NCBI RefSeq assembly: GCF_030407765.1
Contig: NZ_JASDCU010000009.1
Coordinates: forward strand, 62,001-126,000
Reading direction: 5' to 3'
Source of the DNA: Microbacterium sp. APC 3901
GTDB lineage: Bacteria > Actinomycetota > Actinomycetes > Actinomycetales > Microbacteriaceae
Length of the DNA stretch: 64,000 bases
Positions within the stretch are counted from its first letter, which is position 1. Every line of letters starts with the position of its first letter. Positions 7,337 through 15,908 of this stretch are shown piece after piece. The notes below the pieces were generated by a model. That model was not told the origin of the DNA. It saw nothing but the letters and a program-made list of their open reading frames with translations, and did not search any database. Both the position numbers and the translations under genes were made by a program.

Positions 7337-8646
7337 CCCGGATCGGTGGCACCTGGCAGAACTGGGCGAGGTCTGCGCAGGTCACACCGCTTCGCGTCGA
7401 GCGTCCGCGCACCCCCGAAGGCGTGCAGCGCGCCGTCCGCGCGGCGGTGTCGCAGGGGCTCACGGTGAAGGCGGTCGGCGCGGGGCACAGCTTCACGGGC
7501 ATCGCCGTCGCGCCCGGGGTGCTCCTGGAGCTCGATGACATGCAGGGTCTGGTGTCGGCGGATGCGGCCACGGGGCGAGCGACTCTGCTCGCGGGAACGC
7601 GACTGCATCGCATCCCGTCGCTCCTCGCACCGTTCGGCCTCGCGATGGAGAATCTCGGCGACATCGATCGGCAGTCGATCTCGGGGGCGATCTCGACCGG
7701 GACGCACGGCACCGGCGCAGGCTTCGGCGGGCTCGCGACTCAGATCGTCGGTGCGACCCTGGTGACCGCCGCGGGGGAGTTCCTCCGCGTGGACGAGCGG
7801 CAGAACACCGACCTGCTCCCTGCGGTCGCGCTGGGCCTCGGCGCGCTCGGTGTCCTGGTCGATCTGACCCTGCAGTGCGTACCGATCTACCTCATGGAGG
7901 CGGTCGATGAGCCCGCGCCGCTCGAGGATGTGCTCGAGACCCTGCACGACAGGGTCGCGGCATCGGATCACTTCGAGTTCTACTGGTTTCCGCACACCGA
8001 CATCGCTCTGACCAAGAGACAGACGAGGGTGCCCGAGTCGACGAGACGGCAGCCGCTTCCTGTGCTGGGACGATGGATCGACGAGACGCTGCTCTCGAAC
8101 GGCGTGTACCGGGCGGTGTGCGCGACCGCACAGACCGTGCCGGCCATCACGCCGCCCTTCAACAGGCTCGCCGTGAAGCTCACGGGAGACCGGCGGTACA
8201 CCGAGCTGTCGCACCGTGCCCTGACGCAGAGCCGCACCGTGCGGTTCCGCGAGATGGAATACGCGGTGCCCGTCGAGAACGTCGTGCCGGCGTTCCGCGC
8301 TGTCCGCGAGCTCATCGAGCGACGCGGGTGGCGTATCGAGTTCCCGATCGAGGTGCGCTTCGCGGCGGAGGACGACAGATGGCTCTCGACGGCATACGGC
8401 AGGGCGAGCGGGTACATCGCGGTGCATCGATACTGGCGCGCCGACCCGTCCGCCTACTTCGAGGCCGTGGAGCAGATCATGCTCGAGCACGGAGGACGCC
8501 CGCACTGGGGCAAGCTGCACACGCAGACGGCTGAGCAGCTGCAGGAGCGCTATCCCCGCTTCGCCGACTTCATCGCGCTGCGCGACCGGCTCGATCCCGA
8601 TCGTCGGTTCACCAACCGCTACCTGGATCGGGTTCTCGGCGCATGA
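7333..8646 (+). CDS. FAD-linked D-arabinono-1,4-lactone/L-gulonolactone oxidase family protein
   Basis: 437 residues with an N-terminal FAD_binding_4 (VAO/PCMH) domain and a C-terminal ALO domain. The FAD-domain marks GAGHSFTGIA (about residue 53) and SGAISTGTHGTG (about 117-128) are clear. The C-terminal HWGKLHT (about 395) is the conserved active-site region of aldonolactone oxidases. The enzymes oxidise sugar lactones or polyols with O2 or another acceptor. No signal peptide is present. It is translationally coupled to the upstream PLP enzyme, so the natural substrate may be a polyol or hydroxy-acid rather than a vitamin C precursor. Confidence 0.9.
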   Translation: MTRIGGTWQNWARSAQVTPLRVERPRTPEGVQRAVRAAVSQGLTVKAVGAGHSFTGIAVAPGVLLELDDMQGLVSADAATGRATLLAGTRLHRIPSLLAPFGLAMENLGDIDRQSISGAISTGTHGTGAGFGGLATQIVGATLVTAAGEFLRVDERQNTDLLPAVALGLGALGVLVDLTLQCVPIYLMEAVDEPAPLEDVLETLHDRVAASDHFEFYWFPHTDIALTKRQTRVPESTRRQPLPVLGRWIDETLLSNGVYRAVCATAQTVPAITPPFNRLAVKLTGDRRYTELSHRALTQSRTVRFREMEYAVPVENVVPAFRAVRELIERRGWRIEFPIEVRFAAEDDRWLSTAYGRASGYIAVHRYWRADPSAYFEAVEQIMLEHGGRPHWGKLHTQTAEQLQERYPRFADFIALRDRLDPDRRFTNRYLDRVLGA

Positions 8647-8698
8647 CCCGGTCCTGCGCCTGACCGCGCGCACCCAGTCGACGCGCAGGCTGCGCCGA

Positions 8699-8704
8699 TA
8701 GGAT
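8699..8704 (+). promoter_or_regulatory. -10-like TAGGAT upstream of lemA
   Basis: TAGGAT with a leader of about 24 bases carrying the ribosome-binding site GAGGAAGG before the ATG at 8735. No clear -35. Confidence 0.4.
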
Positions 8705-8734
8705 GAGACAAACACGAGGAAGGGTGGGCCTCTG

Positions 8735-9301
8735 ATGGAATGGCTCGTGCCGGTACTGATCGTCGTCGGTGTGATTCTGCTCATCGGAATCTACCTCTGG
8801 GCGACCTATAACTCGCTGGTGCAGCTGAACGTCCGCGTCGACGAGGCGTGGAGCGGCATCACGGTTCAACTCAAGCGCAGGGCGGATCTGATACCCAACC
8901 TCATCGAGACGGTGAAGGGCTACGCCTCGCACGAGAAGGCGGTCTTCGAGAACGTCACTCGAGCGCGAGCCGAGACGCTCTCAGCAGGCGGTCCCGGTGA
9001 GGCGGGGATCGCAGAGGGGCACCTCCAGCAGGCGCTCCGAAGCCTCTTCGCGGTCGCGGAGGCGTATCCGCAGTTGCAGGCGAGCCAGAACTTCCTGCAG
9101 GTGCAGCAGGCCCTCGTCGACACCGAAGACAAGATCCAGGCCGCGCGTCGCTTCTACAACGGCGGGGTGCGTGAGCTGAACACCAAGATCAAGGTCTTCC
9201 CGAACAATCTCTTCGCGAAGGGGCTCGGATTCACCGAGCGCGAGTTCTTCGAGGTCGCCGACAGCGGCGCGATCTCCGAGCCGCCCCGCGTGCAGTTCTG
9301 A
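8735..9301 (+). CDS. lemA: LemA family protein
   Basis: 188 residues. One N-terminal transmembrane helix (about 5-25, no cleavable signal) is followed by a four-helix-bundle LemA domain. The conserved YNSLVQLNVRVDEAWS and KRRADLIPNLIETVKGY blocks (about 29-68) and C-terminal YNGGVRELNTKIKVFPNN are typical. The family's biochemical role is not settled; it is a membrane-anchored protein found across bacteria. The start has a good ribosome-binding site and a hairpin follows the stop, so it is probably a single-gene unit. Confidence 0.95.
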   Translation: MEWLVPVLIVVGVILLIGIYLWATYNSLVQLNVRVDEAWSGITVQLKRRADLIPNLIETVKGYASHEKAVFENVTRARAETLSAGGPGEAGIAEGHLQQALRSLFAVAEAYPQLQASQNFLQVQQALVDTEDKIQAARRFYNGGVRELNTKIKVFPNNLFAKGLGFTEREFFEVADSGAISEPPRVQF

Positions 9302-9307
9302 GCTGCA

Positions 9308-9350
9308 GGAAGGCCCGATGTGCACCGGCGCATCGGGCCTTCCGCGTCTT
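9308..9350 (+). terminator. Terminator after lemA
   Basis: A perfect 13-base stem (9308-9320 with 9331-9343) followed by GCGTCTT, between convergent genes. Confidence 0.7.
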
Positions 9351-9373
9351 CGGATGCTGACCCGGAGCAGTGC

Positions 9374-9901
9374 TCACCACACGTCGAGATCGACCTCGCC
9401 GTCCTCGACGGTCACGTCGCCGCGGAGTGTCCATGATTCCGTGCGATAGGTCTCGGTTCTCGGGCTGCCGTCCTGCGCGGTTCCCGACACGGTCGCGACG
9501 AGGATGCCGCCCTCGGCGATGAAACCGTCTTCGGCGATGAAACCGTCTTCGGCGGTGACGCCGTCAGCCGTCAGGGTCAACATCGGCAGCTGCTCGATGC
9601 GGAAGCGGACGTCGTCGACCGCGGCGAACTCGGTTCCCCACGGGATCCTGATGCCGCATCCGTCAGGAACGACGCCCTCGGCGATCTCGGCGGACGTGCA
9701 GTCCTCGAGGTGCTCGTCGAGGGACTGCTGCGCCAGCGCCCGCAGATCGATGTCGGGGTCGGGCGTCGGCGAGCTCGTCGCGGTCGGCGTGGCCTCTGAC
9801 GAGGGGGCGCCGCTCGACGCCTGCCACAGCCACACCGCAGCCCCCGCCACGAGGAGCGCGGCGACGACGACGCCTATCGCCCATGCGCGCCGGCGAGTCA
9901 T
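9374..9901 (-). CDS. Hypothetical single-pass membrane/exported protein
   Basis: 175 residues. A hydrophobic segment at about 8-27 (no lipobox) is followed by a Ser/Thr/Pro-rich linker (to about 50) and an extracytoplasmic domain with two Cys (about 67 and 81), perhaps a disulfide. In the C-terminal half the six-residue unit AEDGFI occurs twice in a row, encoded by two identical 18-base units (9514-9549 on the plus strand), with a degenerate neighbour. No known domain was recognised. Its start overlaps the stop of the YcaQ-like gene by four bases, so it is co-transcribed with it, but a functional link is not evident. Confidence 0.8.
   Translation of the reverse strand: MTRRRAWAIGVVVAALLVAGAAVWLWQASSGAPSSEATPTATSSPTPDPDIDLRALAQQSLDEHLEDCTSAEIAEGVVPDGCGIRIPWGTEFAAVDDVRFRIEQLPMLTLTADGVTAEDGFIAEDGFIAEGGILVATVSGTAQDGSPRTETYRTESWTLRGDVTVEDGEVDLDVW
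9514..9549. repeat. Two tandem 18-base units inside the coding region
   Basis: CGGCGATGAAACCGTCTT occurs twice back to back, followed by a diverged third copy. The length keeps the reading frame. Confidence 0.9.
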
Positions 9902-11163
9902 TCGGCGCTCTCCCTGGCATGCACGTGGCGACGCACCGACGTGTCTGCGCGACCGGACAGCGCTGCATGCAGTGCCTCGGCCGCCGTGCCCCAGCGCGAG
10001 ACGGAGACATGCGCGAGCCCCTGCCAGTCAGCCGCGAGCGCGAGCTCAGCGGCGATCCTCTCGGCATCCGCGTCCGGTCGGGACTGAGGCTCCCACCAGG
10101 CCGACTGCACCTGGAGCGTCGACGTCGCGCGGTCGGCCTTGAGGTCGACACGCGCCACGATCCGGTCACCCACGAGCACGGGCAGCGAGTAATACCCGTA
10201 TCGCCGCTTCTCGGCAGGAACGTAGATCTCGATCCGGTAGTCGAGCTCGAAGGCGCGCAGCGCGCGGTCACGGAACCAGACCACCGGGTCGAATGGCGTC
10301 AGGAGAGCGGCGGCGTCGATCCTGCGCGGCAGCACTGCATCGCGGTGTCGCCAGCTGGGCAGCGGGCGACCACCTCTGTCCCATCCGCGCACCGAGACCG
10401 GGAGGATCTCGCCGGAGTCGACCAGATCTGCGATCGACCGTGCCACCGCCGCGCGATCGCGGATGCGGTGGTAGTCCGCGAGGTCCGACTGGGTTGCGAC
10501 ACCTGACGATCGCGCCGCTCGCCGGGTGAGCTCGCGGATCGCGTCCTCACGGGGCACCTCCTGCGACAGTATGGCGTCGGGGATCACCTGCTCGGCGAGC
10601 GCGTACGTGCGCTCGAAGCCCTTTCGGCCGCTGATCGCCACATCGCCGGTACGCCAGAGATGCTCGAGGGCGAGCTTCACGTCGTCCCAATCCCACCAGG
10701 TGCCTCGCTCACGAGGAGCATCGTCCCGGAGGTCCGCCGGTCGCAGCGGACCTCTGGCGCGGAGTTCGTCCTGCACCCAGCGGAGGGTGCGCGTGTTGGT
10801 GCTCGTCCAGGAGTCGGCCGCCGCCCATCTGGCGCGGAAATGATCCATGCGGAACCGCCAAAGCGGCCAGTCCTCGACGGGGATGAACGTCGCCTCGTGA
10901 GCCATGTATTCGACGTAGTGGGTCGTGCGCGAGTGGAAGACGCGGTCGAAGAGAGCCGGATCGTAGGCACCCAGGCGCGAGAACAGCGGCATGTAGTGAG
11001 ACCGCGCGAACACGTTGACCGAGTCGATCTGCAGCACTCCGAGTCGATCCATCGCCCGGTGGATGTGCCGGGCCGACACCGACGCGGGGCGTGCACGTGA
11101 GAAACCCTGAGCGGCGAGTGCGATGCGACGGGCCTGGGCAGCGCTGAGGGTGTCGGTCACCAC
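9898..11163 (-). CDS. YcaQ/AlkZ-family winged-helix DNA glycosylase-like protein
   Basis: 421 residues of the HTH_42/YcaQ superfamily, tandem winged-helix proteins that excise alkylated bases or unhook interstrand crosslinks. The catalytic loop motif is QID (Q45-I46-D47 within LGVLQIDSVN), that is the Q-hydrophobic-D form of E. coli YcaQ/AlkX rather than the Q-hydrophobic-Q form of Streptomyces AlkZ. The following SHYMPLFSRLG and EYMAHEATF segments are family hallmarks. The start is one of two adjacent GTG codons (11163 or 11160). The divergent AI-2E family gene begins 77 bases away. Its neighbour overlaps the stop. Confidence 0.88.
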   Translation of the reverse strand: MVTDTLSAAQARRIALAAQGFSRARPASVSARHIHRAMDRLGVLQIDSVNVFARSHYMPLFSRLGAYDPALFDRVFHSRTTHYVEYMAHEATFIPVEDWPLWRFRMDHFRARWAAADSWTSTNTRTLRWVQDELRARGPLRPADLRDDAPRERGTWWDWDDVKLALEHLWRTGDVAISGRKGFERTYALAEQVIPDAILSQEVPREDAIRELTRRAARSSGVATQSDLADYHRIRDRAAVARSIADLVDSGEILPVSVRGWDRGGRPLPSWRHRDAVLPRRIDAAALLTPFDPVVWFRDRALRAFELDYRIEIYVPAEKRRYGYYSLPVLVGDRIVARVDLKADRATSTLQVQSAWWEPQSRPDADAERIAAELALAADWQGLAHVSVSRWGTAAEALHAALSGRADTSVRRHVHARESAE

Positions 11164-11228
11164 GTCAGGCTATCGCCGGTCTCCGACATACGGGCCCATG
11201 CCCGTCAGGACCTGTGGTGACAGCGCCT

Positions 11229-11234
11229 TAGACT
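11229..11234 (+). promoter_or_regulatory. -10 box (TAGACT), probable leaderless promoter
   Basis: TAGACT ends six bases before the ATG at 11241, with no ribosome-binding site. Confidence 0.5.
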
Positions 11235-11240
11235 TGGGCG

Positions 11241-12437
11241 ATGAGCGAAGAGCAGCGACCGCGGCTGAGAGATCTCTTCCGACCGCGCCCTGTGTCCCCG
11301 GACCGGAATTCCCCCATCGACGCCGATGCGACAGTGCCCATCGGACTGCGCATCGCGGCGGCATACGCGTGGCGGCTGCTGCTGCTCGCGGCCGTCGTCG
11401 CCGGCTTCATCTGGCTCGTCATCGAGCTCAAGCTGCTCGTCATCCCGCTGATGGTGGGCATCCTGATCACGGCGCTGCTCTGGCCGGGTTTCCAGTGGAT
11501 GCTGCGCCACCGCTTCCCGCGTTGGCTGGCCGTCGCCCTCTCGATCATCGGCACGCTGGCGATCGTCTCGCTGCTGTTGTGGCTCGTGATCTGGCAGATC
11601 CGTGCGCAGCTCCCCGACGTGCAGGAGCGCAGTTCCCAAGCGATAGACGAGTTCCGCACTTTCCTGCTCGACGGCCCGCTGCACCTCAGCGAATCGCAGA
11701 TCCAGGGCTACATCGACCAGGGCCTCGAGATCATCAACGAGCAGACGCAGGCTCTGTTGAACGGCGCCCTCGCGGTCGGCACCACCGCCGCGCACGTCGT
11801 GACGGGCGCGGTGCTCTCGCTGTTCATCCTCATCTGCCTGCTGGCCGACGGGCGGGGCATCTGGAAGTGGACGCTGCGCCTCTTCCCCCGTGCCGCACGC
11901 CCTGCTGCCGACGCCGCGGGGAGCAACGGCTTCGCGACGATCGTCAACTACGCACGCACGCAGCTGCTCGTCGCCGCGATCGACGCCGTCGGCATCGGCC
12001 TCGGAGCCGCGCTGCTCGGCGTTCCGCTGGCGATCCCCGTCGCGGTGCTCGTCTTCCTCGGTTCGTTCATCCCCATCGTCGGTGCCGTCGTGACCGGAGC
12101 GATCGCCGTTCTGCTCGCCCTCGTCTACAACGGCCCCTGGATCGCGCTCGCGATGCTGGCCGTCGTGCTCGGCGTGCAGCAGCTCGAGGGCCACATCCTG
12201 CAGCCGATCCTCATGGGCTCGGCCGTCAAGGTGCATCCGCTCGCCGTCGTCCTGGTGGTCGCCGGGGGCTCGATGGTCGGCGGCATACCCGGAGCACTGT
12301 TCGCGGTGCCTCTCGCGGCCTTCGTCAACGTCGCGGCCGTGACTGTCAGCACCGGTGCCTGGCGCACCGGCGATCAACCGGACGCAGACCTGATCTGGAG
12401 CACAGTGCCGCGCGAGCGCACACGGAGGAATCGATGA
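11241..12437 (+). CDS. AI-2E family transporter (PerM/YdiK-like permease)
   Basis: 398 residues with about eight transmembrane helices. The pattern is typical of the AI-2E_transport family: three N-terminal helices, a soluble amphipathic segment (about 115-170), then five helices. The characteristic C-terminal region includes FLGSFIPIVGAVVTG and QQLEGHILQPILMG. The family includes putative exporters of small molecules and Na+/H+ antiporters, so autoinducer transport should not be assumed. The stop overlaps the ilvA start (ATGA), giving a two-gene unit with threonine deaminase. This raises the untested possibility of an amino-acid-related substrate. Confidence 0.9.
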   Translation: MSEEQRPRLRDLFRPRPVSPDRNSPIDADATVPIGLRIAAAYAWRLLLLAAVVAGFIWLVIELKLLVIPLMVGILITALLWPGFQWMLRHRFPRWLAVALSIIGTLAIVSLLLWLVIWQIRAQLPDVQERSSQAIDEFRTFLLDGPLHLSESQIQGYIDQGLEIINEQTQALLNGALAVGTTAAHVVTGAVLSLFILICLLADGRGIWKWTLRLFPRAARPAADAAGSNGFATIVNYARTQLLVAAIDAVGIGLGAALLGVPLAIPVAVLVFLGSFIPIVGAVVTGAIAVLLALVYNGPWIALAMLAVVLGVQQLEGHILQPILMGSAVKVHPLAVVLVVAGGSMVGGIPGALFAVPLAAFVNVAAVTVSTGAWRTGDQPDADLIWSTVPRERTRRNR

Positions 12438-13663
12438 GCGCAGTTCCCAGCCTGACCGAGTTCGAGAGCGCAGCTCAGAGTCTGGCTGAGGTGATCACGC
12501 ACACACCGACTCTGCCCTCACGCGCTCTCTCCGACGTCCTCGGTGCCCCCGTTCTGCTCAAGATGGAGAATCTGCAGCGCACGGGGTCGTTCAAGATCCG
12601 CGGCGCGGCCTACCGGCTCTCCCGCCTGAGCGCCGAAGAGCGATCGCATGGGGTCGTCGCAGCCTCGGCCGGCAATCACGCGCAGGGGGTCGCTCTGGCG
12701 GCGCAGGCTCTCGGCATCCCTGCGACGATCTTCATGCCCATCGGCGTGCCGGTGCCGAAGCTGCTCGCCACGCGCGGCTACGGCGCGGAGGTGGTGCTCG
12801 AGGGCGAGACCGTCGCGACCTCGCTCCGGCTCGCGGCGGAGTTCTCCGAGCGCACCGGAGCGATGCTCATCCACCCGTTCGACCATCGCGACGTCGTGAT
12901 CGGCCAGGGCACTCTCGGACTCGAGCTGCTGGAGGACGCACCCGAGGTCGACACGATCGTGCTGGGCATCGGCGGCGGAGGGCTGATCGCGGGGGTCGCC
13001 GCCGCGGTCAAGGCCCGTGCGGCTCAGCTCGGTCGAACAGTGCGCATCATCGGCGTGCAGGCAGAGAACGCGGCAGCGATGCCGCCGTCGCTCCATGCCG
13101 GGCACCCGGTGGACATCGAGACCCGGCCCACCATCGCCGACGGCATCCTGGTCGCGCGCCCCGGCGCCATCCCGTTCGACATCATCAAGGATCTCGTCGA
13201 TGAGGTCGTCACCGTCTCGGACGACGATCTGGCGCGAGCGATCCTGATCCTGCTCGAGCAGGCCAAGGTGGTCGTCGAGCCGGCCGGCGCTGCCGGTGTC
13301 GCCGCGATCCTGGCGGGCAAGGTCTCGGCGACGGGCACCACGATGGCGGTGCTGTCAGGAGGAAACATCGACCCGCTCCTGCTGCAGCGCGTCGTCGCGC
13401 ACGGACTCGCCGCGTCGGGTCGATACCTCACGATCCGCATCCCACTGCCCGATCGCCCCGGTCAGCTCGCGCGGGTGTCCGAGCTGATCGCCGCGGCAGG
13501 GGCGAACGTCATCGAGGCGATGCATACGCGCCACGGACACGGCCTGCAGATCAGCGAGGTGTTCCTCGAGCTCAGTGTCGAGACGCGCGGTGCGGAGCAC
13601 TCCGAGCACACCCTCGACACACTCCGCCACGCCGGCTTCCATCCGATCGTCGTGCCGGACTGA
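12434..13663 (+). CDS. ilvA: Threonine ammonia-lyase (threonine deaminase)
   Basis: PLP enzyme converting L-threonine to 2-oxobutanoate, the first step toward isoleucine, or catabolic. 409 residues: the PLP lysine is K54 in GSFKIRGA, the phosphate loop is GIGGGGLIAG near 176, and SAGNHAQG (about 77) is the substrate loop. A C-terminal ACT-like domain from about residue 333 (LTIRIPLPDRPGQLARV) suggests allosteric control. The single short ACT domain is closer to the TdcB/YgkP-length forms with ACT than to the long IlvA with two. A longer fused frame upstream is an artefact. GGAGGAA sits four bases before the ATG. Confidence 0.93.
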   Translation: MSAVPSLTEFESAAQSLAEVITHTPTLPSRALSDVLGAPVLLKMENLQRTGSFKIRGAAYRLSRLSAEERSHGVVAASAGNHAQGVALAAQALGIPATIFMPIGVPVPKLLATRGYGAEVVLEGETVATSLRLAAEFSERTGAMLIHPFDHRDVVIGQGTLGLELLEDAPEVDTIVLGIGGGGLIAGVAAAVKARAAQLGRTVRIIGVQAENAAAMPPSLHAGHPVDIETRPTIADGILVARPGAIPFDIIKDLVDEVVTVSDDDLARAILILLEQAKVVVEPAGAAGVAAILAGKVSATGTTMAVLSGGNIDPLLLQRVVAHGLAASGRYLTIRIPLPDRPGQLARVSELIAAAGANVIEAMHTRHGHGLQISEVFLELSVETRGAEHSEHTLDTLRHAGFHPIVVPD

Positions 13664-13680
13664 CGCGACGTCCGGATACG

Positions 13681-13712
13681 CCGATGCCCCGTCCGAGTGG
13701 ACGGGGCATCGG
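13681..13712 (+). terminator. Strong hairpin after ilvA
   Basis: A perfect 14-base stem with loop GAGT and no T-tract. It lies between convergent ilvA and greA and could act on both. Confidence 0.6.
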
Positions 13713-13744
13713 CACATCGAAACGCTGTCGCGGTGCGACCGGTG

Positions 13745-14233
13745 TCAGCCGGTGTAGGTCTCGACCTTCACGATCTCGACCGAGATCGCGCGCCCGTTCG
13801 GAGCCTCGTACGACGACTTCTCGCCGACCTTGAGTCCGAGGATCGCCTGCCCGAGCGGGCTGGCTTCGCTGTACACGTCGAGGTCGCTGCCCACGGCGAT
13901 CTCGCGGCTGCCGAGCAGGAAGATCTCTTCGCCGCCGGCGACCATCGCGGTCACGACGGTGCCGGGCTCGACGATGCCGCGGCTCGCGGGTGCCTCACCG
14001 ACCTTGGCCGTCTTGAGGAGGTTCTCGAGGGTGCGGATCCGCGCCTCCTGCTTGCCCTGCTCGTCCTTCGCGGCGTGGTATCCGCCGTTCTCCTTGAGGT
14101 CGCCCTCTTCGCGAGCCGCTTCGATGCGCTTGGCGATCTCTTCGCGACCGGTGGTGGAGAGGTGCTCGAGCTCGGCGACGAGCCGGTCATACGCTTCCTG
14201 CGTGAGGAAGGGAACCTGAGCGTCAGTAGACAT
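13745..14233 (-). CDS. greA: Transcription elongation factor GreA
   Basis: 162 residues. It stimulates cleavage of backtracked RNA by RNA polymerase. An N-terminal coiled coil (about 8-80) carries the acidic tip REEGDLKENGGYHAAKDEQ, with the D and E residues needed for cleavage. A C-terminal FKBP-like domain contains EASPLGQAILG. ATG at 14233 was chosen because GAAGGAG lies upstream at correct spacing; the frame extends further but only through the 5' untranslated region. Confidence 0.97.
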   Translation of the reverse strand: MSTDAQVPFLTQEAYDRLVAELEHLSTTGREEIAKRIEAAREEGDLKENGGYHAAKDEQGKQEARIRTLENLLKTAKVGEAPASRGIVEPGTVVTAMVAGGEEIFLLGSREIAVGSDLDVYSEASPLGQAILGLKVGEKSSYEAPNGRAISVEIVKVETYTG

Positions 14234-14285
14234 GACGAAGCTCCTTCGGTAAGTACCCGGCGACGTTCCGCGGGGGATATGCCAA

Positions 14286-14312
14286 GACGCCCCGGCACGG
14301 TGCCAGGGCGTC
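14286..14312 (-). terminator. Hairpin after the DUF4307 gene
   Basis: A 12-base stem with one G-T pair and a 3-base loop, between the DUF4307 stop and the greA start. It is not followed by a long T-tract. Confidence 0.6.
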
Positions 14313-14329
14313 ATCTGTCTGGCACGAGT

Positions 14330-14716
14330 CTAAGCGACCCAGCAGCTGTTCACCAAACCTGTCGTCGCGGCCGAGACGGTGGGAACCGTGGCCGAGAGCG
14401 CCTGCGAATGCGTGTCTCCGGCAGGGATCTCGACGACCTTCCAGCCGACGACTCCGAACTCCTCGTCGAGCGCCTCGACGACGCAGGCCACGTCCTTGCC
14501 CTGCACTCCGGTGATCTGGAAGCGCACCGTGACGCTGTGCTCGTCGACCAGGTCGAAGCCGAGATCGTCGGAGTCGACCGCATTCATCTGCGACGTGACG
14601 ATCATCCAGCCGAACGCGCCGACGAGAAGTGCGGCAAGGATGATGACGACGATCCACGGACCCCGCCGGGTTCGGGTGCGGCCATAGCGGTCATCGAGCT
14701 GTTCTGCGGTCGTCAC
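14330..14716 (-). CDS. DUF4307 domain-containing membrane protein
   Basis: 128 residues, one transmembrane helix (about 21-43) preceded by a basic RYGRTRTRRG segment, then a small extracytoplasmic domain. The conserved pattern (VDEHSVTVRFQI, KDVACVVEALDEEFGVVGWKVVEI) and two Cys residues (about 78 and 125) fit DUF4307, a family almost restricted to actinobacteria and often next to greA and mca. Function unknown. Confidence 0.9.
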   Translation of the reverse strand: MTTAEQLDDRYGRTRTRRGPWIVVIILAALLVGAFGWMIVTSQMNAVDSDDLGFDLVDEHSVTVRFQITGVQGKDVACVVEALDEEFGVVGWKVVEIPAGDTHSQALSATVPTVSAATTGLVNSCWVA

Positions 14717-14785
14717 GGGGTGGGTCTTCCGGTCGTTAGGCTGGTAACTCCAGGTTATGCGACCTGCGCATGAAAGGCAGACTCC

Positions 14786-15070
14786 ATGCTCGCTCTGACC
14801 GAGACCCCGATGCCCACGCCCTCGATGACGGTGGCACCGGAGCTGGTCACTCCAGGTTTCGTCGGCTTCGCCGCCGTCGTGATCATCCTGATCGCGGTGA
14901 TCCTGCTGATCCTCGACATGAACCGTCGGATCCGTCGGGTCCGCTATCGCGAAGAGGTCAGGGAAGAGCTCGACGCCGAAGAGGCCGCGCTCGCGGCCGA
15001 CGAGGCGACCGAGACGGATGCCGATCTGCCGATCGTCCGTGAGGGCGACGACAACCCCGAGAAGCGCTGA
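14786..15070 (+). CDS. Small single-pass membrane protein, unknown function
   Basis: 94 residues. A transmembrane helix (about 26-44, FVGFAAVVIILIAVILLIL) is followed by a basic patch (RRIRRVRYR) and a strongly acidic C-terminus. AAAGG precedes the ATG. The gene lies divergently from the DUF4307 gene. No domain was recognised. The coding pattern and ribosome-binding site support a real gene. Confidence 0.75.
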   Translation: MLALTETPMPTPSMTVAPELVTPGFVGFAAVVIILIAVILLILDMNRRIRRVRYREEVREELDAEEAALAADEATETDADLPIVREGDDNPEKR

Positions 15071-15086
15071 CCGCCCCGGAGCGTTC

Positions 15087-15815
15087 TCAGGCCCCGAGCG
15101 ACGGGGACAGCGGTGCCAGCGCGATGAGCAGGCACGCGACCCAGTGGCACAGGAAGGCGAGCACCGTGCACAGGTGGAAGATCTCGTGGAAGCCGAAATG
15201 GCCCGGCCACGGGTTCGGCCTCTTCAGCGCATAGACGATCGCACCGCCGGTGTAGAGCAGGCCCCCGATGATGACGAGCGCCATCATGGTCGCGTTCGCG
15301 ACGAACAGATCGGCGAGGTACATCACCGCCGCCCAACCGAGCAGCAGATAGAGCGCGACGTACAGCCACCGAGGGGCATTGATCCAGAACACCCGGAACA
15401 GGATGCCGACCAGTGCCCCCGACCAGACGAAGACGAGGAGCAGCGCGCCCTTGCCGGGCGGGAGCGCGAGCACCGCGAGCGGGGTGTACGTGCCGGCGAT
15501 CAGGAGAAGGATGTTCGCGTGGTCGATCCGCTTGAGGACGATCTTGACCTTCGGACTCCAGTCGATCCGGTGATACAGCGCCGAGTTGCCGAACAGCAGC
15601 AGCGATGACGCCATGAACACCGCGGCTGCCCACTTCGCGGCTCCGCCCTGTGCGACGGCGATCAGCACCACACCGGCGACGATCGCGATCGGGAAGGTGG
15701 CTGCGTGCAGCCAGCCCCGCCAGGTGGGCTTGATCTCGACCGCGGCATCGTGCGCCGCATCCTCCATGAGGGGCAGCTGAGGGACATCGGGTACCGCGGA
15801 GTCGGGTGTGCTCAC
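15087..15815 (-). CDS. Hemolysin III / PAQR family membrane protein
   Basis: 242 residues with seven transmembrane helices. The family signatures are visible: SALYHR (about residue 79) with Ser and His, IDHANILLLIAGTYTPL (about 97-113), and HEIFH (about 212) in the last helices. These give the Ser/His/Asp set thought to bind a metal in the PAQR superfamily. Despite the family name, haemolysis is not implied. It converges on the small membrane protein gene upstream. Confidence 0.93.
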   Translation of the reverse strand: MSTPDSAVPDVPQLPLMEDAAHDAAVEIKPTWRGWLHAATFPIAIVAGVVLIAVAQGGAAKWAAAVFMASSLLLFGNSALYHRIDWSPKVKIVLKRIDHANILLLIAGTYTPLAVLALPPGKGALLLVFVWSGALVGILFRVFWINAPRWLYVALYLLLGWAAVMYLADLFVANATMMALVIIGGLLYTGGAIVYALKRPNPWPGHFGFHEIFHLCTVLAFLCHWVACLLIALAPLSPSLGA

Positions 15816-15896
15816 GCCCTCACTCTATGCGGGCGACCATGCAGGCGAGCGTACATAACCTGAGCGTCAGCCCCTGTGACTCCGGCCCCGGCACGA

Positions 15897-15902
15897 TAGC
15901 GT
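15897..15902 (+). promoter_or_regulatory. -10 box (TAGCGT), probable leaderless promoter
   Basis: It ends six bases before the GTG at 15909, which favours that GTG over the ATG directly after it. Confidence 0.5.
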
Positions 15903-15908
15903 AGGGAG

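Noticed and set aside
11123..13663. An 846-codon open frame that seemed to join a long Arg-rich N-terminus to threonine deaminase
   Set aside because: The N-terminal half is out of frame with, and overlaps, the well-supported AI-2E family permease gene. Only the part from the ATG at 12434, which has a ribosome-binding site, matches a known family.
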